From assembly GCA_040954595.2 (NCBI GenBank), contig CM082589.2:10044001-10108000 (forward strand): a DNA stretch of 64,000 nucleotides. Reading direction: 5' to 3'. Below are positions 9,252-19,200 of the stretch, one piece after another. Origin of the DNA: Balanoglossus misakiensis (lineage: Eukaryota; Hemichordata). Made by a program: the position numbers and the translations under genes. A model generated the notes under the pieces. It was given only the letters and a program-made list of their open reading frames with translations. It had not been told where the DNA came from and searched no databases. Every line of letters begins with the position of its first letter. The stretch's first letter is position 1.

Positions 9252-11303
9252 GGGGAAAATCATTAAAAAATGACAAATTATCGACTTTGCAAAATCTCAC
9301 AATTTCGTCGATTTTTGAAAAAAACCATTGGGGGAAAATCATCAAAAAATGACAAATTATCGACTTTGCAAAATCTCAACATTTCGTCGATTTTTGAAAA
9401 AAATCATGGGTGAAAATCATCAAAAAATGACAAATTTTCGACTTTGCAAAATCTCAAAATTTCGTCGATTTTGAAAAAAATCATAGGTTCGTCTTTTTTT
9501 TAAAAAAAAAACATGGATGAAAATCATCAAAAAATGACAAATTTTTGACTTTGCAAAATCTCACAATTTCGTCGATTTTTGAAAAAAATCATGGGTGAAA
9601 ATCATCAAAAAATGACAAATTTTCGACTTTGCAAATTCTCAAAATTTCGTCGATTTTAAAAAAAAACATGGGGGAAAATCATCAAAAAATGACAAATTAT
9701 CGACTTTGCAAAATCTCACAATTTCGTCGATTTTTGAAAAAAATCATGGGTGAAAATCATCAAAAAATGACAAATTTTCGACTTTGCAAAATCTCAACAT
9801 TTCGTCGATTTTTGAAAAAAATCATGGGTGAAAATCATCAAAAAATGACAAATTTTCGACTTTGCAAAATCTCAAAATTTCGTCCATTTTTGAAAAAAAA
9901 TCATGGGTAAAAATCATCAAAAAATGACAAATTTTCGTCTATGCAAAATCTCAAAATTTCGTCGGTTTTTGAAAAATAATATGGTTGAAAATCATCAAAA
10001 AATGACAAAATTATCGACTTTGCAAAATCTCACAATTTCGTCGATTTTTGAAAAAAATCATGGGTGAAAATCATCAAAAAATGACAAATTTTCGACTTTG
10101 CAAAATCTCAAAATTTCGTCGATTTAAAAAAAAATCATAGGTTCGTCGATTTAAAAAAAAACATGGGTGAAAATCATCAAAAAATGACAAATTTTCGACT
10201 TTGCAAAATCTCACAATTTCGTCGATTTTTGAAAAAAATCATGGGAGAAAATCATCAAAAAATGACAAATTTTCGACTTTGCAAAATCTCAACATTTCGT
10301 CGATTTTTGAAAACAATCATTGGGGAAAATCATCAAAAAATGACAAATTTTCGACTTTGCAAAATCTCAAAATTTCGTCGATTTTGAAAAAAATCATAGG
10401 TTCGTCGTTTTTTTAAAAAAAAAAACATGGGTGAAAATCATCAAAAAATGACAAATTTTCGACTTTGCAAAATCTCAAAATTTCGTCCATTTTAAAAAAA
10501 AAACATGGGGGAAAATCATCAAAAAATGACAAATTTTCGACTTTGCAAAATCTCAAAATTTCGTCGATTTTGAAAAAAACCATTGGGGGAAAATCATCAA
10601 ATAATGACAAATTATCGACTTTGCAAAATCTCACAATTTCGTCGATTTTTGAAAAAAATCATGGGTGAAAATCATCAAAAAATGACAAATTTTCGACTTT
10701 GCAAAATCTCAACATTTCGTCGATTTTTGAAAAAAATCATGGGTGAAAATAATCAAAAAATGACAAATTTTCGACTTTGCAAAATCTCAAAATTTCGTCC
10801 ATTTTAAAAAAAAAACATGGGGGAAAATCATCAAAAAATGACAAATTTTCGACTTTGCAAATTCTCAAAATTTCGTCGATTTTGAAAAAAACCATTGGGG
10901 GAAAATCAACAAAAAATGACAAATTATCGACTTTGCAAAATCTCACAATTTCGTCGATTTTTGAAAAAAATCATGGGTGAAAATCATCAAAAAATGACAA
11001 ATTTTCGACTTTGCAAAATCTCAACATTTCGTCGATTTTTGAAAAAAATCATGGGTGAAAATCATCAAAAAATGACAAATTTTCGACTTTGCAAAATCTC
11101 AAAATTTCGTCCATTTTTGAAAAAAAATCATGGGTTAAAATCATCAAAAAATGACAAATTTTCGTCTTTGCAAAATCTCAAAATTTCGTCCATTTAAAAA
11201 AAAAAACATGGGTGAAAATCATCAAAAAATGACAAATTTTCGACTGCAAAATTTCAAAATTTCGTCGGTTTTTGAAAAATAATATGGGTGAAAATCATCA
11301 AAA
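9252..11303. repeat. 78-bp satellite, array A
   Basis: About 26 tandem monomers of 78 bp contain GACAAATTTTCGACTTTGCA, a CAAAATTTCGTCGA block and a variable A-run before ATGGGTGAAAATCATC. Some monomers carry an insertion of a GGTTCGTCGATTTTT block. Because 78 is divisible by three, long false ORFs appear on both strands with a repeated MGENHQKMTNFRLCKIS peptide. The array lies between the Ngaro 3' end and the left inverted repeat of the next block. Confidence 0.95.
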
Positions 11304-11306
11304 ATA

Positions 11307-11330
11307 GCGTCAAGGACACTGTGGTCCCAT
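11307..11330. repeat. Left inverted repeat of the 24-kb block
   Basis: This 24-bp sequence starts GCGTCAAGGACACTGTGG. Its reverse complement is at 35227-35250 with one mismatch. It begins three bases after the end of satellite array A. Confidence 0.7.
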
Positions 11331-12038
11331 TTAAACAGTGGAGTACGGAGATGAGGGGTGCCACAGTAGCAGAGGTAGGTAAGGCATCCAGTGTCTATTT
11401 TGCTGAATTGGGCAGCATACTGAAATTCAATGTTTAAGCACGAAAGAAGGGAGCAGGCAGTGTACGTTTTCTGTAGTTTAATTATAAATCATGTAAAGTA
11501 ATAAATATAACAATGGGAATGAGTTGTGTTGCATATAAATTGTTTTAAAGAAATGAAATTGAATGACGCAATAAAAAATGTAATGGAAGCAGTAAAAAAT
11601 GTCAAAGTAAATAAAGAGAACAGTAACAAGTATAAATTATGTTGAATGGTACAAAATACTAAAGAAATGTTAAATATAAAATGTATCACTGAAGAACGTG
11701 TAAACTGAAATAAAAAAATCATTGGAAAAAATGTCTAATTAAATGAAGCAGTCAAAAATTGTCTAACCTAGGGGAAAAAAACAGTGAAAAATGTCAAATC
11801 AAGTAGAGAAATGTGAATGTCACATAAAAAAAAGGCAAGAAAGAAAATGACAAACTGAACAAATAACTAAAAGCATGTGAAATAAAAAGAATGTGTCACT
11901 AAAAAATGTCTTCAAGTGTAATAAAAAAAGCAGGGAAGGAAATGTTATAATGAATGAATGGAGGGAGCGCTGGTAGAGTGTGTAATCGGGAAAGGGTTGT
12001 GGAATGGAGAGCAAATGAAGGCAGTACGTTGAAAAACA
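11331..12038. other. AT-rich non-coding region
   Basis: No gene is supported here. The sequence is A-rich on the plus strand and holds at least five dispersed copies of a motif close to AAAAAATGTC (about 11575, 11595, 11735, 11788 and 11902). It lies downstream of the RPA-like gene and may contain its 3' untranslated sequence. Minus-strand frames at 11489-11722 and 11820-12014 are low-complexity and unconvincing. Confidence 0.6.
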
Positions 12039-14492
12039 CTAGTTTTTGAAAGTGGTGATGGTGTTGGCAGAGTTGGCCTTAAATTGGAGCTCGCGTCCAT
12101 CGCAGATGTCGGTGACGGCGTCCTGCAGTTGTTTCTGGGTGGTGTTGACGGGGTTAATGGAGAATTTTCTGAGTAAATACTTGGTCTCCTTTGGGTAGAT
12201 CTTGTATGTGTCAAGGTCATCACCGGTTTGTATTAAGAGGGAAAGTATTGTGCCTGGTCTGCAGGATGGGCTTTTATTCTTTCTGCAGAAACGACATCTG
12301 AAAGAAATGAGAAATAGGCAATGTTGAAGTTGGTGGAATAAATATGTTGATTGCTGGCTGATGTGGAAAGGGTGTAACATGCAGTAATGTGGAAGAATAT
12401 AAGTATTGAAGTAAAGTTGAATAAGGGATGTTACGGATGTCATGTGAATATTTAGTTGTAAGGAAGCCAATTGGATTGTTGGGATATAAGGAAGAGATGT
12501 TATTGAGTGGCTGTGCACTGGTAAATTTTTCCAGCGGAATGGCTTATGTCTGAAAATGGGACATTGCATGAAAAAACTGCTATGTATAGCTCAGCTGGTG
12601 TCTGCACACAAGGTATTGAGGGGCTGGTGGTAAGTGCGGATGAAGAGGAATTTTGGATTACCTGTTGCTGTCATTGAGAAATCCATTGCACCGAGGCGCA
12701 TCTGCACATAAGAGAACTCTCTGTAGATTGGAGAGCCCTTGTAATGTCCCGGTTGTCCAGTTTGAGCTGTCATCGGAATCCGCCAATAAGGTGTCTGTAG
12801 TGTTTTGGTGTGATAGGGTTTCATGAGCCTGAAATAGAATTAGGGAAAGATTAGATTACCTGCGTGTGTTTTTGATAAATGAAGCTGTGGTTCGTGTGTC
12901 TGGAAATGTAGATGCTGAATTGGATGTTTGAAGAACTGAATAATGACAACAGCGGATAATATATGTTGTCTACTATTATGTTGAATAATGTAGCTCTGAG
13001 GAAGAAGCTTTGATTGCAAAACAAAGTACTGAACGCATTTGGAAAAGTGGAAACGAAAGTTTGGAATAGTATTGAAATGTTACTTGTGGATTCACTATAT
13101 GTTGTCATGGGCAAAGAAAAAGAAATGTGAATATTGTAATGAATTGTTTGAGCAGGGAATACAGGAAAAACAGTGGACAGTTTCAGTATAGTCAAGTTGT
13201 TTGTAGTGAACATAATACCTGAAAACGAAAGGGGTGGTACCAGGACAATTTCCTGTTGGTATACACTGTATAGTGTATTGTATTGACTGATCAGTGAAGT
13301 ACTTACCGATACTGATATTGTGGTGGATTGCCTGGATGTGAGGCGGTTGTTGAACGAGGCAGCTTTCTTCACATTGGTAATAGTTATAACATCACCAGTG
13401 GTGAGCTCACACTTCGTAAGATCTCCCCATACGGTTAGTTTGTACACCCCTGAGCTGTCTCCAAGTCCAATAGTTCTGCGTGGTAATTTGCCGTACCGGG
13501 TGTGGGTGGCTTTGGTGTTTTGAACCTAAAAGACAGAAGAAGTAATAAACAAATGGAAAACGGTAAAGAGTGTACCATGAGGTTTGTGAGATGAACGGTC
13601 GGGAAAAGGTGAGGTGGGGGTAGAAGTCAATAGGAAACGGACCTTTCTACCCTTCGAGGTCGATAGGGAACGGACCCCTCTCCTGTGCATCGAGGGATCT
13701 TCACGACGTGGAATAGCATTGCATACGCGGTTGTTCGGTGTACGGTACGTGACCAGCTGTGGTGAAGGTCGTGTAACGTCGGGAAAACGAAGACGGTCAT
13801 TGTATATATGGGTAACAGAGGAGTGAATGAAGTCAATAAAGCGTAAGCGAAATGTTCGTGATCTTGTGGAAAACACGACTACGTCAATTAAAGTAACGTG
13901 TTGGTGTTGATTTGTGGCAGAATTTATTCGTGACAATGGAAGTGGGCGGGTAATCCGATTACGTGAGATTGTTGTTGGCCGCGAAATATCTAGGGCGAAA
14001 ATGGGTGAATTGTGAAATGAGTGAGCATTTTAAGTGTAAACTTACCCTTACTACAGTTCCTGATATGTTGTGATAATTGGTGTTGTCGGCAATTGCTGCG
14101 GCCATAGTGACAACAGCAGCAGTGGGTGCTTGCTCTGTCATGCGACAGCGAAGTCCGTGAGCCTCGGTTGCGACACTTTCAGGAATGTTGAGGTCCACCC
14201 TATTAACAGCCAAGGTGGAGCCTTGGTTGATGGAAATCCCGTTGGAACGCACGTAAATTTTCGGACCAAGAAATAGTGTACTTCCTTCATTTGCTCTCAA
14301 TAAAGACAACGTGTCTTCTCTGGTTGACCAGATATACAGAGTGGTGGCAGCGGTGTGGTCTGCCACCACAGCCCGTTTAAATTTTTCGTTGGTCGAGGTA
14401 TTTTCATAGTAGATTAGTTTAACTTGAGTGGTAACATCGTGGTAGGTGTTGGTCTCTTTCTGGCTTAATTCTTTTAGTGTTGATTTTGGCAT
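12039..14492 (-). CDS. RPA1-like OB-fold single-strand DNA-binding protein, four predicted exons
   Basis: Predicted exons are 14492-14046, 13525-13307, 12828-12662 and 12297-12039. They total 1092 bp, or 363 residues plus stop. Donors read GTAAGT, GTAAGT and GTAATC, and each acceptor is a pyrimidine tract ending AG. Phases agree at all three junctions (0, 0, 2). Exon 1 encodes an OB-fold-like stretch with AVVADHTAATTLYIW. Exon 2 has a second one with VYKLTVWGDLTK. Exons 3 and 4 together hold a Cys-rich ribbon, C-x5-C-x9-C-x2-C, as in the zinc ribbon of RPA70. RPA binds single-stranded DNA, and RPA-like genes are known passengers of Helitrons. Exon 1 starts at an ATG directly after an acceptor, so an upstream exon may exist. 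A TAA just past exon 3 would end the protein if that intron is not spliced. Confidence 0.68.
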
Positions 14493-14569
14493 CTGTACGG
14501 AAGAAACAAAGGTGAAATTATAAGACTGTGGTTTCACGATCAGTGGTTGAATGTACATGATGGTGGAAA

Positions 14570-15187
14570 CTATATCATCAAGGGGAAAACGCCAAACGAA
14601 AGGATTAATAGATTGGCATGTAGTTGCCACAAATCAGACGTGAGGGTCTCATCAGCGATCAGGTTTGCATTGAAAGTTTCAGAATGAAGAGTCTCTGGTA
14701 GTTGATGTTCAAATGAAATTACCAATTGTAATGTATCGAAGAATTCACACGGGTCACCAAAAACTTTAAAATGGGCGCAATGAGTGCTGTTAACTGGAGA
14801 ACAGTAGTACAAGCGTATTGTTGAAAATGAGACACGGCGGATGTTTGCGCCAATTGGCAAAACTTGTTCGTGTGTTGCGTCAGTTAACAGTTGCGAATGT
14901 GTGTACAGCTTTTTGGGGGGAAAACTGAACGACAGATTTTGTAATGTACGGAGAGCAGTGCATGGGCCGAGCTTTGCAGACGTAATTGTCTGGTTATGAA
15001 TATTCCAAAGAGAGCCAATTGGCGTACCGATATTTTGTTGACGTTGAACGAAACGACAGTGGGGTGGTAGGTCAAATGGTGGGGCTTTGAAATGTCCCGC
15101 GGTATTTGACCAATGGAGTTGGCTTTCACTGTAGATTAAGCACCCGTGAATTTTTCGTACACAGTGTGGCATAATGAACCAAAGCAA
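14570..15187 (-). CDS. Unassigned ORF upstream of the RPA-like gene
   Basis: An open frame of 205 codons on the same strand as the RPA-like and Helitron genes. I do not recognise the protein. It is mixed in composition, with scattered cysteines and no clear membrane segment. A good acceptor-like site (GCTTAATCTACAG, about 15148-15136) lies inside it, so part of it may be an exon of a longer gene. It overlaps the start of the 13959-14630 frame in another reading frame, so both cannot be coding throughout. Confidence 0.3.
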   Translation of the reverse strand: MLWFIMPHCVRKIHGCLIYSESQLHWSNTAGHFKAPPFDLPPHCRFVQRQQNIGTPIGSLWNIHNQTITSAKLGPCTALRTLQNLSFSFPPKKLYTHSQLLTDATHEQVLPIGANIRRVSFSTIRLYYCSPVNSTHCAHFKVFGDPCEFFDTLQLVISFEHQLPETLHSETFNANLIADETLTSDLWQLHANLLILSFGVFPLMI

Positions 15188-15240
15188 GGAAATAAAAAAT
15201 AAAGTATAACTTACTGTGTGAGTGTGGTACTTGCGGTGAA

Positions 15241-15699
15241 CTAGACTGTGTGGATATAGTCTGTGCGGCTTGTTGTTCTGGATGAAAAAGGTGGGAAAGT
15301 GTGGTACGATGACCGATGTGCGCTGGAAAGTTGAAAGCGACGCGATGTTATAGTTTCAGGAGTCAGGGAGCGAATGCGGTGAGCTCGCAGAAGTGTATGA
15401 GTGGACTTTCCGAAGACGACGCGTGAAAAATTTAATAATTGACGGACACAATGGATTTGCACCAATAGTAATACACAGAAATTGCCGACAAAGACAGTTT
15501 CGCAAAGGAACACGTGTGTATTGTTTACAAATATGACGTAACCGCCAGCGTGCAGATGAAAACAGAACGTGTTTACATGTTCAAAGCCAAGGAAGTCGAT
15601 TGCTCCAGGGTTCTGAAAAACATTTCCGGTTGTGCATGACCGACAGGATGTTTGTTCGTAATCTGTCAATGTGATGAGATGTGTACCACATGTTAGCAA
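15241..15699 (-). CDS. Unassigned ORF, possibly spurious
   Basis: An open frame of 152 codons lies between the unassigned ORF and the degraded endonuclease domain. It has a CxxC pair (CRSC) and a hydrophobic stretch, but no family I can name. A donor-like GTAAGT lies just beyond its stop codon (about 15214-15209) and a second frame is also open across 15212-15330, so the coding frame is uncertain. It may be part of a spliced Helitron-associated gene or simply non-coding. Confidence 0.22.
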   Translation of the reverse strand: MLTCGTHLITLTDYEQTSCRSCTTGNVFQNPGAIDFLGFEHVNTFCFHLHAGGYVIFVNNTHVFLCETVFVGNFCVLLLVQIHCVRQLLNFSRVVFGKSTHTLLRAHRIRSLTPETITSRRFQLSSAHRSSYHTFPPFSSRTTSRTDYIHTV

Positions 15700-15806
15700 T
15701 AAAATGGTGCCGTTTTGGTGTATAGGGGGAGATACCGATTATGTAAATAAACTGGTAATGTGACAGGGCAGTTGTCATTGCAATGATGGACACAGTAATG
15801 TTGTTG

Positions 15807-16140
15807 TCAGGTTGTTTTCATTAAGTGTGACAGCAGCATGTATAGTTTTGACCAAATGTTTTTCAAGGTGCCACTTTTGATATGTGGTATATTGGCAAGT
15901 ATAAGAACTAATGCAAAATGGTAGTCTGTTGTTTCTTCATTAAGTTGTTGACATTTCAAAGTACCCATTGCTGTGGGTGGGCAAAGATATGTCACCATTG
16001 AAGTCCCCGATAATGAACACTGGTTTATTGACATAGATGAAATCTAGCAGTGGTGTACTGTCCTTTGTGAATGTTGTACGTTGGCATGTTGGTACTGACA
16101 CTTGGTAATAATGGTTTGTGGTGTAGCAATAATTGCACAT
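15807..16140 (-). pseudogene. Degraded endonuclease (EEP) domain fragment
   Basis: Two overlapping minus-strand frames (16140-15940 and 16034-15807) resemble the last 110 residues or so of the Helitron protein just upstream. Shared motifs include IGDFN followed by D (compare MGDFNFD), an LNEETTD block (compare IKEETTD) and a lysine-rich end. A frame change near 15950-16030 breaks the domain, and the SDHK catalytic motif is not recognisable. It is a decayed duplicate of the endonuclease/exonuclease/phosphatase domain, in tandem with the intact one. Confidence 0.72.
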
Positions 16141-16256
16141 ATTGACTCATACATGTATGTAATATGGGAAATAAGTGTATTTGAAATCTGCTGTTGTCAT
16201 TTAATTCTTATGTGTTGTCTTTTATGATTATGTCTATAATCTAACACTGATTAATT
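16141..16256. other. Short spacer between the intact and degraded endonuclease domains
   Basis: 116 bp of AT-rich sequence downstream of the Helitron stop codon. No feature is seen beyond possible remnants of the duplicated domain. Confidence 0.5.
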
Positions 16257-19200
16257 TCAAGTGAATTGGCTGGGGTGAATGGCTGCATACACGGCCTTGT
16301 GATCAGACCATGAGTTTTCTATTGTGTCATAGGTAGTTGTGAAGAAGTTAAGAAAAATTAAGTCCAGAGCAGAATGCTGATCAGTTGTTTCTTCCTTTAT
16401 TAGTTGCCGACAGTTACAAATTGATGTCATAAAGTGGAGGAAAGCAGTACTGGTATTAGGTAGTAGAATGTCAAAATTAAAGTCACCCATTATTAATATT
16501 GGTTTTGTCAAATCTAGTAGTGGCAGGAGATACTGTTGAAATTGTTGTTTGAATGTGTGGATTGTGCACTGAGGGGATTTATAGATCATAATGATTTGAA
16601 GTAGTTTATTTTGAATTAGGATGTTGGCTTTTATAAATTCGAACACTTTTGTTGAATGGCACTTGATATGAATCACTTGATATGAATCTTTGACATACAA
16701 TACAAGACCATGATAGGGTCTTGTGAAATTTACAGCAGTGTTGTCAATATGCACATCTTGGTCATTCCTGAATAGTAGATAATTTGGGAGATTGTAGGCT
16801 TCATTGGTATCATTAGTTGTTAATCTGGATTCAGCAATTCCGATAACATCAGCAGCAATTATATTGTGGTCACTGCATAAATCTGCAAAATGTTTATGGA
16901 GTGATCTAGCGTTTTGATATACTACTTTGCAGTGGTCATGAGGGAGGGCATATAATGGTTTGAAGCATAATTGAAGTTGGCTGTCATCACGGAGTCTTTT
17001 CATTTCATTGTGAACTGCTTCAGATATTGCGATTTTATTTTTATTCAACTCCAGTATCTGAAGTCCACTTATTGTACGCACTCTACTTATTGCGACATAA
17101 TGTATATGGTCAATTTTTCTTGTACCCATATGGATTATTACCTTATCAAGTGTATCACCCTGAGATTTGTGAATAGTTTTTGCAGCAGACGGTCTAAGTG
17201 GAAATTGAATTCTCATGACAGATACATGTTTGTAATATTTACTGGTAGGAAACTGGCGTTTAATGTCAAATATTGGAGTCAATTGTTTACCAATTTCTGG
17301 TTGATGCAAATGTTTGTATTTATGTCTTCTTAATAGACCAACATTTTTATCATCAAATTGAACCCAAATTATACTGGGGCGGTTGTTTGATGTTCCTGTC
17401 ATTCTGTGGTCTATTTGTTGCACTACACAACTGGCACCATTTGTCATACCATCCTCAACATCAACATTGGCAGTGAGATCATATCGCAGTCCAACAGCTA
17501 TAGGTGCTTGTGATAATAAACCGCATGTTTTGGATGGATCTTTTGGAATGGTCTTCAAAAGCTGTGCTTTCACTTGTTGTGAGACATCGCCAATAACTGT
17601 GTCCAGTGCTGGTACAACAAGTTTATGGGATGTAGCATTTTGGTAAACTTTATCATTATGTGACTCTACCATTGCATTGGTGGTGTATAAATGAGGAATG
17701 GACTCGTTGAGTGGTTGATCATGAGATATTACATAGTTTTGCAATTCAGAAATATCTTCATCTGTGTGCCTCCCTTCTCTCAATCTATTCAATAGTTGAG
17801 CAAAGTCTTCATCATCTTTCTGTCTCATGATCTGTGTTAGTTCATGCATGGTGAAATGTTCTTTCCACAGATTAGTTGCTAATGGGCCATACTCTTTTGT
17901 TAGGTCTTTGAATATCCAGCCATCCATTACTGGTTTGAGTTGAAATAAATCACCAACAGTTATCATTGAAACACCACCAAATACTTGATTGTTACCTTTT
18001 ATTTGTTGAAGTCGGAGATTTATGAAATTTAAAAGCTCATGGCCTACCATGCTGATTTCATCAATGATTACAACTGATAAATGTTGATATTTACTTCGCA
18101 AAGTATTAAGTTTATCGCTATCCAGTGGTTTGTATTTATAACCTTGACTTGCAGGTACTTTGAAAGCTGCATGAATAGTACTACCATTGATATGATAGGC
18201 TGCTTTACCAGTTGGCGCACATAACAATAAACGACAGTCGAGTGGTGATTCACCAGCAATTGAACACAGATAGCGATGTAATGCCTGATATATTGCTCGG
18301 ATTACAACTGACTTTCCTGTACCAGCACCCCCTGTGATAAATATATGCATTGGATCATGATTTGTCTTGACTGATTTCAAAACATGATGAAATATTTCCC
18401 TTTGTTTTACATTGAGAGATCTCACAAGTTTGTGATATTGTTCATCAGGGATACGTCCTGGGACGTTGCTGGTGTCATCAGTGGTGACAGTCGTATTCAT
18501 ACCAATGTCAACACCTATATCATAAGTGGTATGTTCTGGTTGGTCATCAGGTTGAAAGTATATGAAATGATCATTTGGTGTAGTAGTTCCTTCTTCTAGA
18601 TCATCTCTCTCAGCATGTTGCGTATTTGGAGCAATCTGATCAAATGCATTTAAATCATCATTATCAAGTTGCTCTGCAGCTGTAGTGGCTTGATCTATCA
18701 ACTCTGAATTATGTTCATACTTATCTATGGTTTGTGCAATAATGTGTTTGTTATGATTATAAGATTCTTGAAAGGTGGCACAACTGTTTAGAAGGTCAGA
18801 GCTTTCATTTCTCCATGGCATGTACAGCAACAATTTTTCACGACAGTAATTTTCATAGTCAACTTTCTTACTATAATTGACATAGCGTATTATACACGGA
18901 TTTACACGTTCTTGTATTTTCATACCATTTTTGAGAATGATATTTATTTTACTTGTCATATTGTCAGATTCTGAGTCCACACCTAAATCAGGGTCATCAT
19001 GATCATCATCATTTATATCTTGTGGATAATTATCAGTGCATTTGGTTGAATATGTGACTCTAAGTTTAGATGCATAATCTGCAAGACACCAATTTTCTAA
19101 TGCTTTTGGCCGTCTAGCATAACGTTTGATTAGATTGTCACTTTCTATGTCAGTAGATTCTGCTGGTGTATTTTCAAGGGCAGTTTTGCTTTTGAGCAGG

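Noticed and set aside
9252-11303. ORFs encoding repeated MGENHQKMTNFRLCKIS peptides
   Set aside because: The 78-bp monomer is a multiple of three, so frames stay open by chance. The same region is open on the opposite strand.
12591-12824. Minus-strand ORF of 77 codons starting MKPYHTK
   Set aside because: It is in a different frame from the predicted exon 12828-12662, which has splice sites, correct phases and the zinc-ribbon cysteines.
13526-13936. Minus-strand ORF of 136 codons
   Set aside because: It lies within the predicted intron between exons 1 and 2 of the RPA-like gene. It shows no family and overlaps other open frames.
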